From the NCBI GenBank assembly GCA_900466475.1, contig UBMI01000006.1:97893-161892 (forward strand): a DNA stretch of 64,000 bases, given 5' to 3'. The notes under the pieces were generated by a model that searched no databases, was not told where the DNA came from, and was given only the letters and a program-made list of their open reading frames with translations. This stretch comes from Hyphomicrobiales bacterium. GTDB taxonomy: Bacteria; Pseudomonadota; Alphaproteobacteria; Rhizobiales; Rhizobiaceae. A program made the position numbers and the translations under genes. Shown here piece after piece: positions 19,638 through 28,877 of this stretch (positions are counted from its first letter, which is position 1; each line of letters starts with the position of its first letter).

Positions 19638-20480
19638 TCACATGCGCTCGTGGCCGGTCCTGGCAACGACGACGTTGATATCCCTGGACCGCATCCGATC
19701 GATGTGAACGGGGAGGGTCTTGTCGTCGACGATGACGACGTCGAATTCATCGAGCGACGCGAAGCTGTGAAGCGCGCGCCGCTCGAATTTGGTGTGGTCG
19801 GCAAGCAGGATGCGTTTGACGGAACAGTCGAACATGGCGCGTTTGGTGTCGACGGTTTCGGGTGACTGATGCAGCACGATGCCGTCGTTGATGGCCGACA
19901 TGGAAATGAATGCGATATCCGCCCGCAAGCCCTTGATCTCGGTGATCGTCATGCGTCCCATAAAGGCATTGCACCAGTTGTAGTACTGGCCGCCAAGCGC
20001 CAGCAGGGTAACGTCGTGCATGCCGGTCAGCGCATTCATCAGGGTCAGCGAATTGGTGATCGCGGTGATCGGCACCTTAGAGGAGAGATGCGATGCCATC
20101 TGCAGGACGGTGGTTGAGTCGTCGAAGAAGATGGCCTGTCCCGGTTCGACGAACTGCATGGCAGCTTCGGCAATCACTTTCTTTTCCGCCGACTGCCGGC
20201 TCGAACGGTAGACATCGCTGGATTCAATAAGGTTGGTGGCTGCCGCCGTAACGATGCCGCGTGTTTTTCGGAAGATCCCGCGGCTCACGAGTTCATCCAC
20301 ATCGCGATGCGCCGTCATCAGGCTGATGCCGAAGCGATCCGTCAGATCTTCGATGCGCATCGAACCTTCGCTCATCACGGCCTCCGCGATCATGCGCCGG
20401 CGCGCGACCTGACGCGTCTGACGGCTGTCGCTGGTCAGCTGGTCCAACAGCTCATCGCCCTGATTGGTCTTCTGTGTCAC
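19638..20480 (-). CDS. DeoR-family transcriptional repressor
   Basis: A 280-residue DeoR regulator starting at a GTG at 20480. The N-terminal helix-turn-helix is around residues 30-62 (MIAEAVMSEGSMRIEDLTDR, then FGISLMTAHRDVDEL). The C-terminal half is the DeoRC sugar-phosphate-sensing domain (FFDDSTTVLQMA, TNSLTLMNAL, FISMSAINDG). The order DeoR-kinase-dehydrogenase is common for regulators that sense the phosphorylated substrate. It lies between the transporter genes and the kinase. Confidence 0.9.
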   Translation of the reverse strand: MTQKTNQGDELLDQLTSDSRQTRQVARRRMIAEAVMSEGSMRIEDLTDRFGISLMTAHRDVDELVSRGIFRKTRGIVTAAATNLIESSDVYRSSRQSAEKKVIAEAAMQFVEPGQAIFFDDSTTVLQMASHLSSKVPITAITNSLTLMNALTGMHDVTLLALGGQYYNWCNAFMGRMTITEIKGLRADIAFISMSAINDGIVLHQSPETVDTKRAMFDCSVKRILLADHTKFERRALHSFASLDEFDVVIVDDKTLPVHIDRMRSRDINVVVARTGHERM

Positions 20481-20582
20481 GGGTCACCCTTGTCGCTGAA
20501 TTCCATATCCCAGCTTCGTATAGTGATTGCCATGCCAAGGCAAAGAAGGCGAAAGCGGCTTTATGTGGTTGAAAGGGTCGAA

Positions 20583-20608
20583 GGAGGGCGCCCGGATGGG
20601 CGCCCTCC
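20583..20608 (-). terminator. Strong 11-bp hairpin after the EryG-type binding-protein gene
   Basis: GGAGGGCGCCC, four-base loop GGAT, GGGCGCCCTCC: a perfect 11-base-pair stem about eight bases after the binding-protein stop at 20616 (reading the minus strand). It is the likely end or attenuation point of the ery transporter transcript. No long T run follows on the minus strand. Confidence 0.75.
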
Positions 20609-20615
20609 GTCCTGA

Positions 20616-21563
20616 TTATTGGGCCAGAACGAACGGTCCGGTGTACTTGTCGATATTGTCCTTGGTGATCAGCAGGCAATCGAACAGCTGCTTTTCACTC
20701 TTGGCGCCGGTGCTGCCCGTCTTGATGAAGTTGTCAGCCTGCTTGACGGCCTCTTCGGAGAAGACGGCGACGGGCTGAAGGACGGTGTATTGCAATTCGC
20801 CGGCCTTGATCGCAGCGACCGCATCCGGCGAACCGTCGAAGCCACCGACCTTGACATTGGCGAGCTTGCCAGCTTCCTTCAGGGCCGAAATGGCACCGAG
20901 CGCCATTTCGTCATTGCCGGAGATCACGCCGATGATGTCGGGATTGGCCTGCAATATGGACTGCATCTTGTTGTGACCCTGGGTGCGGTCCCAATTGGCG
21001 ACTTCCTGGGCGACCTTCTTGAGGTCGGGATATTGGGTCAGGACGGTTTCGTAGCCGTTCGAGCGGGTGGCAGCGTTGTTGTCGGACGGCGCGCCAAGGA
21101 GTTCGGCATAGTTGCCCTTGTCGCCGACTGCTTCGACCCATTGCTGCGCGCCGATCGCAGCACCCTGGGCATTGTTCGAAACGAGCTGTGCCTTGGCAAG
21201 GCCTTCCTGGTTGATCTCGGCATTGACGAGAATGACCGGGATGCCTGCAGCAACCGCCTTCTTCACTGCTCCGACCGAGCCGTCGGCATTGGCGGGGTCG
21301 AGGATGATGGCGACCGACTTGTTGGTGATAGCGGTGTCGATCAGGTTGCTTTCCGTGTTGGTGTCACCCCTATGCGCGCTGACCGTGGCCGTGTAGCCGA
21401 GCTTTTCGGCTGTTGCCTTGGCGACATTGCCTTCCGTCAGCCAGTAGGGGTTGGACGGATCATTGACGATGATCGTCATCTGGCCTGCCGCCCAGGCGGA
21501 GCTGACGAGAATCGGGGCGACAGCCGCGGCTGCCAGAAGAATGCGCATGCCTTTCTTAAACAT
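20616..21563 (-). CDS. eryG: Erythritol-type ABC transporter substrate-binding protein
   Basis: A 315-residue ribose-type (CUT2) periplasmic binding protein. Residues 1-26 are a signal peptide (ILLAAAAVAPILVSSAWA, cleavage before Ala-Gly-Gln). The mature protein has the CUT2 features: the N-terminal IIVNDPSNPYW strand-loop, then ILDPANADGSVGAVKKA, and GGFDGSPDAVAAIKAGE. It is the last of the transport genes, downstream of the permease and ATPase on the same strand, the order known for the EryEFG transporter of Rhizobium. Gene symbol is by context. Confidence 0.85.
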   Translation of the reverse strand: MFKKGMRILLAAAAVAPILVSSAWAAGQMTIIVNDPSNPYWLTEGNVAKATAEKLGYTATVSAHRGDTNTESNLIDTAITNKSVAIILDPANADGSVGAVKKAVAAGIPVILVNAEINQEGLAKAQLVSNNAQGAAIGAQQWVEAVGDKGNYAELLGAPSDNNAATRSNGYETVLTQYPDLKKVAQEVANWDRTQGHNKMQSILQANPDIIGVISGNDEMALGAISALKEAGKLANVKVGGFDGSPDAVAAIKAGELQYTVLQPVAVFSEEAVKQADNFIKTGSTGAKSEKQLFDCLLITKDNIDKYTGPFVLAQ

Positions 21564-21669
21564 AGTCTCTCTCCCATTTGTGAGTTCGGGTGCTGCCGGA
21601 AACCGGCGGTGCTTTCCGCGATCGGCCCTCTGGAAATCCAGTTGCCGTCGCGGATAAGTTCTGCTGACG

Positions 21670-22722
21670 TCAGGACGATTTTGTCCGGCGTCCGTATTGG
21701 ATGCTGTTCATGAGGACGGCGAGAACGATGACCGCGCCGGTAAAGACGGTCTGCCAGTAGGCCGAGACGCCGATGATCACGAGCCCGTCCGACAGGAAGC
21801 CGATCACGAAGGCGCCGAGCATCGTGCCGCGAACGGTGCCGCGCCCGCCGGTCAGGGCCGCTCCGCCGATGACGACGGCTGCGATCGCCGTCAATTCGTA
21901 GGTCGTGCCGGCGGTCGGGCCGGCGGAGGTCAGCTGCGACGACAGGACCAGACCGGCAATTGCCGCGCAGACGCCAGAAAGCACATAGACGATGATCTTG
22001 ACACGCTTGACCGGCACGCCCGAGAGATCGGCAGCGCGTTCGTTGCCGCCAGAGGCGTAAAGCCAGCGGCCGAACGCCGTTCGGCTGAGGACAATGCCGA
22101 AGATGATCGCAAGCACGGCGAGCACGATGACACCGATCGGAATGCCCGCGAGGCGGTTGAAGCCGAGCCAGTCGAAGCCGGTATTGCCGAGTTCGGGGCT
22201 GCCGTCGAGATCGTTGTAGGTCAGGCCATTGGTCATCAGCAGCGCGACACCGCGGGCGACATAAAGCACGCCGAGCGAGGCGACGAAGGCGGGTACCTTC
22301 AGATAGGCAATCAGCACGCCATTGACCGCGCCGACGACGCCACCGAGGACGCAGGTGATAACCACGACGGCCCACACCGGCGGATAGAGAATGACGCCGA
22401 AGGCGTCCAGCGTCACACCCTTCATCATAAAGCCGGCAATGCAACCCGCGAGCCCGAGCGTCGAGCCGACCGAAAGATCGATGCCCCCATTCAGGATCAC
22501 CAGAAGCATGCCGATCGCCAGGATGCCGAAGATCGCGACATGCGAGGCCATGGTCAGGAAGTTACTCAGGCTGAAGTAATAGGGTGACAGGAACGAGAAG
22601 ACCGCAATGATGACGATCAGCGCGAAGAAGGCGCGGCCTTCCAGGATCAGGCGCACGAGGTTGATGTTGCGCTTTTGCCCATGCGACACTGACTGCTTTT
22701 CTGTGATGTTCGTGACTGACAT
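21670..22722 (-). CDS. eryF: Erythritol-type ABC transporter permease (CUT2, RbsC family)
   Basis: A 350-residue membrane protein of the RbsC/BPD_transp_2 family with about ten hydrophobic segments. It has NGGIDLSVGSTLGLAGC near residue 80, a hallmark of the family, and the C-terminal IAAVVIGGAALTGGRGTVRG. The protein probably homodimerises in the inner membrane. It starts 24 bases after the ATPase stop, on the same strand. Symbol taken from the EryEFG order in rhizobial erythritol loci. Confidence 0.88.
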   Translation of the reverse strand: MSVTNITEKQSVSHGQKRNINLVRLILEGRAFFALIVIIAVFSFLSPYYFSLSNFLTMASHVAIFGILAIGMLLVILNGGIDLSVGSTLGLAGCIAGFMMKGVTLDAFGVILYPPVWAVVVITCVLGGVVGAVNGVLIAYLKVPAFVASLGVLYVARGVALLMTNGLTYNDLDGSPELGNTGFDWLGFNRLAGIPIGVIVLAVLAIIFGIVLSRTAFGRWLYASGGNERAADLSGVPVKRVKIIVYVLSGVCAAIAGLVLSSQLTSAGPTAGTTYELTAIAAVVIGGAALTGGRGTVRGTMLGAFVIGFLSDGLVIIGVSAYWQTVFTGAVIVLAVLMNSIQYGRRTKSS

Positions 22723-22745
22723 GATCAGTGCTCCATAATTCCGGG

Positions 22746-24290
22746 CTAGTGCGCGACCACGGCTTCGCCGGAAGCGGCCATAATCTTTTCCTTGGTGACG
22801 TCAGCACCGAATTCAGCCGAGATGCGGCCGCGATGCATGACGATGATGCGGTGCGCTATGCTCAGGCACTCGTTGACCTCGGAAGTCGAATAGATGACGG
22901 CTAGACCCTGCCGGGCGCGTTCGGCAAGAAGCTTGAAGACTTCCGCCTTGGCACCGATGTCGATGCCGCGGCTCGGCTCGTCGAGAAGAATGACCTTCGG
23001 GTCTGTCGCCAGCATCTTGCCGATGACCACCTTTTGTTGATTGCCACCCGACAGCGAACCGATGGCCGCCTCACCACCATCGGTCTTGACGTGGACTTTG
23101 CGAATGGAGGCATCGACAAGCTCGCGCTCGCGACGGCCGGATGTGAACAGTCCTTTGGTAAAGGCGCCGATGCTGGCGAGCGAGAGATTGGAGCCGACGG
23201 TCATCGTCTGGACGAGGCCGTCGCGCTGGCGATCCTCCGGCACCAGCACAAGGCCGCTTGCGATGCGTCCGGCGATGCTCAGATGCCCGACATCCTGGCC
23301 TTCAAGCCTGACGGTGCCGCCACTGGCGCGCAACCGTCCGGCGACACATTCCAGAAGCTCGGTGCGGCCGGCGCCCATCAGACCGTAGATGCAGACGACC
23401 TCCCCGGCGCGCACGTCCAGCGACAAGCGGTCGACGGAATTCAAGGCTGATCCGGCGGGACCCGGGACGGTGAGGTTGTCGATCGAAAGTGCAGGCTTAC
23501 CGAAGGTATAACCTTCAGGCGGGCTGCCGAGATCGAAGTTGTCGCCCACCATGTTTCGCACGATCCATTCGAGATCGATGTCCTTGCGTTGCGCATAGGC
23601 GGTCATGGTACCGTCGCGCAGCACGACGGCGTGGTTGGTGATCTGCAGCGCCTCCTCGAGATGATGCGAGATATAGACGATCGACACGCCGCGATTGGTC
23701 AGGTCGTGGATAACCCTGAAAAGCACCTCCACTTCCGTGGCGCTCAGCGCCGACGTCGGCTCGTCCATGATCAGGATACGCGAATTGACGGATAGCGCCC
23801 GGGCAATTTCGACGATCTGCTGCTGGCCGAGACGAAGATCCTCCACCTTGGTCAGCGGATCGATCTCCTCTTCCAATGCCTCCATCAAAAGGCGCGTCTG
23901 GCGTTCCTCTTCCGCGAAGTCGACCACGCCGCTCTTGATGACCTCACGGCCCATGAAGATGTTGTCGCGCACGCTGAGATTGGGCGCCAGGCTGAGTTCC
24001 TGGTGAATGATCGAGATGCCGCAGTCGCGCGCGTGGGTCGAAGAGTTGAAGCTGATCGGCGCACCATCGAGAATGATCTCGCCCGACGTAGGCTGGACGA
24101 CGCCCGAAAGGATTTTCATCAGCGTCGATTTGCCCGCGCCGTTCTCGCCGAACAGCGTGGTGACCTGACCGCGGCGGATATCGAAATTGACACCCTTGAG
24201 GGCATGCACGCTACCGTAGGTTTTGGCGATGTTGCGGGCGGCCAGGACCACCTCGCCAAGGCCTTTTGATGTGGGGATCGGCTGGCTCAT
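22746..24290 (-). CDS. eryE: Erythritol-type ABC transporter ATPase (CUT2, RbsA family)
   Basis: A 514-residue tandem ATPase (RbsA type). The first nucleotide-binding domain has Walker A GENGAGKS near residues 49-56 and Walker B ILIMDEPTSAL. The second lacks a classical Walker A (GLMGAGRTE, the degenerate form normal for RbsA) but keeps VILLDEPSRGID and LSGGNQQKV. It overlaps the upstream DUF2291-like gene by four bases (ATGA), so it is coupled to it. Confidence 0.92.
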   Translation of the reverse strand: MSQPIPTSKGLGEVVLAARNIAKTYGSVHALKGVNFDIRRGQVTTLFGENGAGKSTLMKILSGVVQPTSGEIILDGAPISFNSSTHARDCGISIIHQELSLAPNLSVRDNIFMGREVIKSGVVDFAEEERQTRLLMEALEEEIDPLTKVEDLRLGQQQIVEIARALSVNSRILIMDEPTSALSATEVEVLFRVIHDLTNRGVSIVYISHHLEEALQITNHAVVLRDGTMTAYAQRKDIDLEWIVRNMVGDNFDLGSPPEGYTFGKPALSIDNLTVPGPAGSALNSVDRLSLDVRAGEVVCIYGLMGAGRTELLECVAGRLRASGGTVRLEGQDVGHLSIAGRIASGLVLVPEDRQRDGLVQTMTVGSNLSLASIGAFTKGLFTSGRRERELVDASIRKVHVKTDGGEAAIGSLSGGNQQKVVIGKMLATDPKVILLDEPSRGIDIGAKAEVFKLLAERARQGLAVIYSTSEVNECLSIAHRIIVMHRGRISAEFGADVTKEKIMAASGEAVVAH

Positions 24291-24943
24291 TTGACGTCGA
24301 CCTTGACCGGGGTAACGAGCCAGTTTTTGGGGTTGATGAGTCTGAAGACGCCGACGACGGTTGCCGTCTTGCCATTGAGCTGGTCCGGATCAAGGCCGGC
24401 GAATACGGCCTTCTTCATCTCGTTGTTGATGGCCGACCCGGCGTCCTGATACTGGATCTGATTGGTGAACTGGCCGAAGTGAATTGTGCCCGTGGCATCG
24501 CGGAGGTCCGTGCCATTGACCGCAGGGCCGGTCTGGACACGGACCACCGTCTCGGGGGGAAGTCCGTCGATCTTCATTTCGTTGGTATTGGATTTGCGTT
24601 CACCGAAGGTGCCGGTCAGTGTCACCGGGATGACCGGGCCTGTGCTTGTGGCAACGCCGTATTTCTCGCCGGCCGCCTTCTTGTCGGCAGCGATCGCCGT
24701 CGCCAGGTCAATCGCAGCCACCGCTCGCTTTTCGACATCCGCCTGGATTTTCGGGAACTGCTCCGCCCCAAAGGCTTCCGGAGAAAATGCCTGCTGCCTG
24801 ACGTCGTCTTCCGAGCCGATCTTCACAACCGTGGTATCGAGCGCGATGGCGCCGATGACCACGATAGCCGCAACGGCGGTGACGATCATCTTCAAGTTGC
24901 CTTTGCCTGGCGCGGAGGCTGCGTGGGCGGGCTGAGTATTCAT
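24287..24943 (-). CDS. DUF2291-like predicted membrane-anchored periplasmic protein
   Basis: A 218-residue protein. I place the start at the ATG at 24943, about ten bases after an AAAGGT; an in-frame ATG at 25000 would add 19 Ser/Arg-rich residues. A single hydrophobic helix at about residues 17-38 (LKMIVTAVAAIVVIGAIAL) anchors it, with the rest presumably periplasmic. It fits the DUF2291 family, which is often found beside CUT2 sugar transporters. Exact job is unknown. First gene of the minus-strand transport operon. Confidence 0.65.
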   Translation of the reverse strand: MNTQPAHAASAPGKGNLKMIVTAVAAIVVIGAIALDTTVVKIGSEDDVRQQAFSPEAFGAEQFPKIQADVEKRAVAAIDLATAIAADKKAAGEKYGVATSTGPVIPVTLTGTFGERKSNTNEMKIDGLPPETVVRVQTGPAVNGTDLRDATGTIHFGQFTNQIQYQDAGSAINNEMKKAVFAGLDPDQLNGKTATVVGVFRLINPKNWLVTPVKVDVK

Positions 24944-25748
24944 TGCTGGCGACCTTTGCGGCTGGTCGGATTTACGGCGAAGGCGGGAGGAAGTTGGCAA
25001 AGCCTATGGCTGCTTCATCGAAGACGGCATGCTCCGAGAAGCACGCGAGTAGTCGGGACCCTGTCTCGCCGGTCGCTGCCTGTGGCGTGATGATAGCCGG
25101 AAAGATTGTGCATCCGTACCTCCTACGTGTCGGGACAGGCGCTTGTCTCCTTCAATCGCCCGGACCGCAAATCCCTCAGCAGCAATGCCTGCATGATAGG
25201 TAAATGGTAATTCTGTCAAAAATCATGTTATCAAATTGTTCGTCTGTCAACAGGAGTTTTGCGAACTGACGCTGACAACATAACATTCAAAGCGTGATCG
25301 GCGTCCGGAAAAAGCGTCTTTCCCCCGGGGTTCGTGTCGACTGCGAAGGCGCTCGTCCGGCAGGCTGTGTTATTCTATATACTTGATATTAGAAGATAAA
25401 TTATTCTGACGCCCGTGCCCGCACCGTGACGCCAGTGTGGCCGATAGTCGAGGCGGCTCTCGATGCTCATCGAACAGATTGATATTATTTTATCTGAAAA
25501 AAATTTCATTGCGAGAAAAAACTTACTGTACCAATGATATCTTTGTGTTATCTTTTTGATGAAGCGCGCGGGCGCTCCGAAAAGTATCAAATATCAAAGG
25601 CGGGACTGCGCGCCGGCCGACTTGCTCGTGAATTCGAAATGTGGTCGCCTGCAACCTTTGCTGGTTGTGCCGACCAGGAGGATGAGAGATGAATTCGACG
25701 CGTATTTTACTCCTCGCAATGTTCGACGTTTTTGCCGGATAATCCGTG
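24944..25748. promoter_or_regulatory. Divergent ery control region, A+T-rich
   Basis: About 800 bases without a supported gene, between the transporter operon (leftward) and eryA (rightward). Base composition drops sharply to A+T-rich from about 25200 to 25570. TGTTA or TAACA half-sites recur: TGTTATCAAATTGTT at 25226-25240, ACAACATAACATTC at 25275-25288, TGTTA at 25368-25372 and GTGTTATCTTTTTGAT at 25545-25560. Similar half-sites lie upstream of the DeoR-type gene at 30910. These are candidate DeoR operators and promoters for both directions; no start site can be assigned with certainty. Confidence 0.6.
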
Positions 25749-27320
25749 ATGGACGTTAGCCGCCAAGTCATCATTGGTATCGATGCGGGAACTTCGGTCA
25801 TCAAGGCGGTTGCCTTCGACCTTTCCGGCCGCCAGATCGCCGCAGCATCGGTTCGCAACAAATATTCAAGCGGCAGTGATGGTTCGGCCACGCAGTCGCT
25901 CGCGCAGACATGGCAGGATTGTGTCGGCGCGCTTCGCGGCCTTGGCGAGAAGGTTGAGGGTCTTGCGTCGCGCACCGCGGCGATCGCGGTGACGGGGCAG
26001 GGGGACGGAACATGGCTGGTCGGTTCTGGAAATCAGCCTGTCGCCGATGCCTGGCTCTGGCTCGACGCGCGTGCCGCGCCGACTGTGATATCCCTTGCCG
26101 GCCAGGAAACGAACAGGGCGCGTTTCGAGCAGACGGGCACGGGACTGAATACCTGCCAGCAGGGCGCGCAGCTCGCGCATATGGATCGGGTGGCGCCAGA
26201 GCTTCTGGACGGAGCGGAAACGGCGCTGCACTGCAAGGACTGGCTCTACCTCAATTTTACCGGTGTGCGGGCGACCGACCCTTCCGAGGCAAGCTTTACC
26301 TTTGGTGATTTCAGAACCCGGCAGTATTCGCCCGTTGCCATTGACGCCCTCGGGTTGACGCATCGCCGCACGCTTCTGCCGGAGATTGTCGATGGAACCG
26401 AGATCAGCCATCCGCTGACGGCGGAAGCGGCGCGGGCCTGCGGCCTGCTGGCCGGCACGCCTGTCAGTCTTGGTTACGTCGACATGGTGATGACCGCGCT
26501 CGGTGCCGGTGTTCGCAGCGGCGGGCGCAATGCAGCCTGTTCGACGATTGGTTCGACCGGCGTGCATCTGCGCGCAAAGCCAGTGGCTGACGTCCATCTC
26601 AACCGAGAGGGCACGGGCTACGTCATTGCCCTGCCGATCCCTGATACCGTTACCCAGGTGCAGACCAATATGGGTGCGACGATCAATATCGACTGGCTGC
26701 TTGAGATGGCTGCCTATCTGATGGCGGAGGCCGGAAAACCCGCCACTCACACAGAGCTCGTCGCCAGGATCGACCGCTGGTTTTTCGAAAGCCAGCCCGG
26801 ATCGATCGTCTATCACCCCTATATTTCCGAGGCCGGGGAGCGTGGACCTTTCGTCAATGCCCAGGCCAGGGCAGGCTTTTCCGGTCTTTCGGTCCGTCAT
26901 GGATTTCCGGACCTCGTTCGCGCGGTTGTCGAAGGTCTGGCATTGGCGACGCGCGATTGTTACGCGGCCATGGGCGAGATGCCCGAAGAACTGCGCGTCA
27001 CCGGCGGCGCCGTGCGTTCGAGCGCGCTGCGCCGTTCGCTCACCGCTTCGCTCAAGGCACCTATCCGCCTGTCGCGTCGCGAAGAGACCGGAGCTGCAGG
27101 TGCTGCGATGATGGCTGCTGTGGCGACAGGCGCCTACAGGACCATGGACGATTGCATCGCCGATTGGGTCACGCCACTGCTCGGCGAAGCCGAAGAGCCG
27201 GTCAGTGAGGAAGCTGCACGCTTCGATCTCCTTTTTTCCGCCTATGCCGATATCCGAAAGGCCATGCCCACTGCCTGGGAGGCATTGGCCAGAGCCGCGT
27301 CGGCGCCGTCCGCAAAATGA
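25749..27320 (+). CDS. eryA: Erythritol kinase EryA (FGGY family)
   Basis: A 523-residue FGGY kinase. I chose the ATG at 25749, one codon after a GTG; the ribosome site is weak. It has the N-terminal phosphate-binding loop IIGIDAGTSVIKAVAFDLSG and the C-terminal ELRVTGGAVRSSALRRSLTA region. In the known pathway EryA phosphorylates erythritol to L-erythritol 4-phosphate. The identification rests on the gene order kinase, GlpD-like, xylose-isomerase-superfamily protein, SorC-type regulator, the eryABCD order of Brucella and rhizobia. Confidence 0.9.
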   Translation: MDVSRQVIIGIDAGTSVIKAVAFDLSGRQIAAASVRNKYSSGSDGSATQSLAQTWQDCVGALRGLGEKVEGLASRTAAIAVTGQGDGTWLVGSGNQPVADAWLWLDARAAPTVISLAGQETNRARFEQTGTGLNTCQQGAQLAHMDRVAPELLDGAETALHCKDWLYLNFTGVRATDPSEASFTFGDFRTRQYSPVAIDALGLTHRRTLLPEIVDGTEISHPLTAEAARACGLLAGTPVSLGYVDMVMTALGAGVRSGGRNAACSTIGSTGVHLRAKPVADVHLNREGTGYVIALPIPDTVTQVQTNMGATINIDWLLEMAAYLMAEAGKPATHTELVARIDRWFFESQPGSIVYHPYISEAGERGPFVNAQARAGFSGLSVRHGFPDLVRAVVEGLALATRDCYAAMGEMPEELRVTGGAVRSSALRRSLTASLKAPIRLSRREETGAAGAAMMAAVATGAYRTMDDCIADWVTPLLGEAEEPVSEEAARFDLLFSAYADIRKAMPTAWEALARAASAPSAK

Positions 27321-27355
27321 ATCGCTGATGCAAAAGGCATCCGAGGGAGCATGAC

Positions 27356-28867
27356 ATGACAGAACCCGAAATCCTGGATCTTTTCGTCATCGGCGGTGGC
27401 ATCAACGGCGCGGGAATTGCCCGCGATGCTGCCGGGCGCGGCTTGAAAGTCGCCTTATGTGAAAAGGACGACCTGGCTCAGGGCACCTCCTCCCGCTCTG
27501 GCAAGCTCGTGCATGGCGGCCTTCGTTATCTGGAATACTACGAATTCCGACTGGTACGGGAGGCGCTGATCGAGCGCGAGGTGCTGCTCAACGCGGCTCC
27601 GCACATCATCTGGCCGATGCGTTTCGTGCTGCCGCACAGTCCCGAGGATCGCCCCGCCTGGCTCGTCCGGCTCGGCCTTTTCCTCTACGATCATCTCGGC
27701 GGCCGCAAGAAGCTGCCGGGCACCCGCACGCTCAATCTGCTGCGCGATCCCGAAGGCACGCCCATACTCGATCAATATACGCGCGGCTTCGAATATTCGG
27801 ATTGCTGGGTGGACGATGCCCGCCTCGTCACGTTGAATGCGGTGAGCGCTGCCGAGAAGGGCGCCCTGGTGCTGACCCGCTCGCCGGCTGTGTCGGCACG
27901 CCGGGAAAACGGCCAATGGACGATCACGACGAAAAGCAGCACCAGCGGCGAGATGCGGACGTTCCGCGCCAGATGTCTCGTCAATTGCGCCGGCCCGTGG
28001 GTCACCGACATCATCAACCGCGTCGCCGGCTCCAATTCCAGCCGCAATGTGCGTCTCGTCAAGGGCAGCCACATCATCGTGCCGAAATTCTGGGCCGGTT
28101 CCAATGCCTACCTGGTTCAGAATCACGACAAACGCGTCATTTTCATCAACCCCTACGAAGGCGACAAGGCGCTGATCGGAACGACCGATATCGCCTATGA
28201 GGGCCGGGCCGAGGATGTTGCAGCCGATGAGGCGGAAATCGACTATCTGCTGAAGGCGGTGAACCGCTATTTCAAGGAGAAGCTGCACCGCCGGGACGTA
28301 TTGCACAGCTTCTCGGGCGTGCGCCCGTTGTTTGATGACGGCAAGGGCAATCCATCAGCGGTGACCCGCGACTATGTGTTCGATCTTGATGAGACCGGGG
28401 GAGCGCCGCTTCTCAATGTCTTTGGCGGCAAGATCACGACTTTTCGGGAGCTTGCCGAACGCGGCATGCAGCGCCTCAGGCACATCTTCCCGAACATGGG
28501 CGGCGACTGGACGGAAAAGGCACCGCTGCCGGGCGGGGACATGCCCAACGCCGACTACGAGACCTTCGCCAACGGCCTGCGTGACAGCTATCCGTGGATG
28601 CCGCGCAAGCTCGTCCATCACTATGGCCGTCTCTATGGCACGCGCACGAAGAACCTGATTGCGGGGGCAACGGACCTGCAAGGACTTGGCCGCCATTTCG
28701 GCGGGCAGCTCTATGAGGCGGAGGCCCGTTATCTCGCCGCCAACGAATGGGCGGAGACCGCCGAGGACGTCCTCTATCGCCGCACCAAGCACTACCTGCA
28801 TCTGAGCGAGGCAGAACGGGCAGCCTTTGCCGACTGGTTTGCTTCATCCCATCTTGCCGCCGCCTGA
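27356..28867 (+). CDS. eryB: L-erythritol-4-phosphate dehydrogenase EryB (GlpD-like)
   Basis: A 503-residue FAD enzyme. The FAD-binding loop is FVIGGGINGAGIARDAAGRG, followed by SSRSGKLVHGGLRYLEYYEF and the later VNCAGPWVTDI and GTTDIAYEG. In the known pathway it oxidises L-erythritol 4-phosphate to L-3-tetrulose 4-phosphate, feeding electrons to the respiratory chain. Starts 35 bases after eryA and ten bases before eryC. Shorter than the second GlpD-like protein in this window (581 residues), so these are clear paralogues, not duplicates. Confidence 0.92.
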   Translation: MTEPEILDLFVIGGGINGAGIARDAAGRGLKVALCEKDDLAQGTSSRSGKLVHGGLRYLEYYEFRLVREALIEREVLLNAAPHIIWPMRFVLPHSPEDRPAWLVRLGLFLYDHLGGRKKLPGTRTLNLLRDPEGTPILDQYTRGFEYSDCWVDDARLVTLNAVSAAEKGALVLTRSPAVSARRENGQWTITTKSSTSGEMRTFRARCLVNCAGPWVTDIINRVAGSNSSRNVRLVKGSHIIVPKFWAGSNAYLVQNHDKRVIFINPYEGDKALIGTTDIAYEGRAEDVAADEAEIDYLLKAVNRYFKEKLHRRDVLHSFSGVRPLFDDGKGNPSAVTRDYVFDLDETGGAPLLNVFGGKITTFRELAERGMQRLRHIFPNMGGDWTEKAPLPGGDMPNADYETFANGLRDSYPWMPRKLVHHYGRLYGTRTKNLIAGATDLQGLGRHFGGQLYEAEARYLAANEWAETAEDVLYRRTKHYLHLSEAERAAFADWFASSHLAAA

Positions 28868-28877
28868 GGAGGTCTTG

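Noticed and set aside
21697..22587. Plus-strand 296-residue open frame across the eryF permease gene
   Set aside because: Charged, repetitive Asp/His/Arg composition is what an antisense frame of a membrane protein gives. The permease on the other strand has clear family motifs.
25556..25975. Short open frames overlapping the eryA start region on both strands
   Set aside because: They overlap eryA and the control region, have no ribosome site and no family match.
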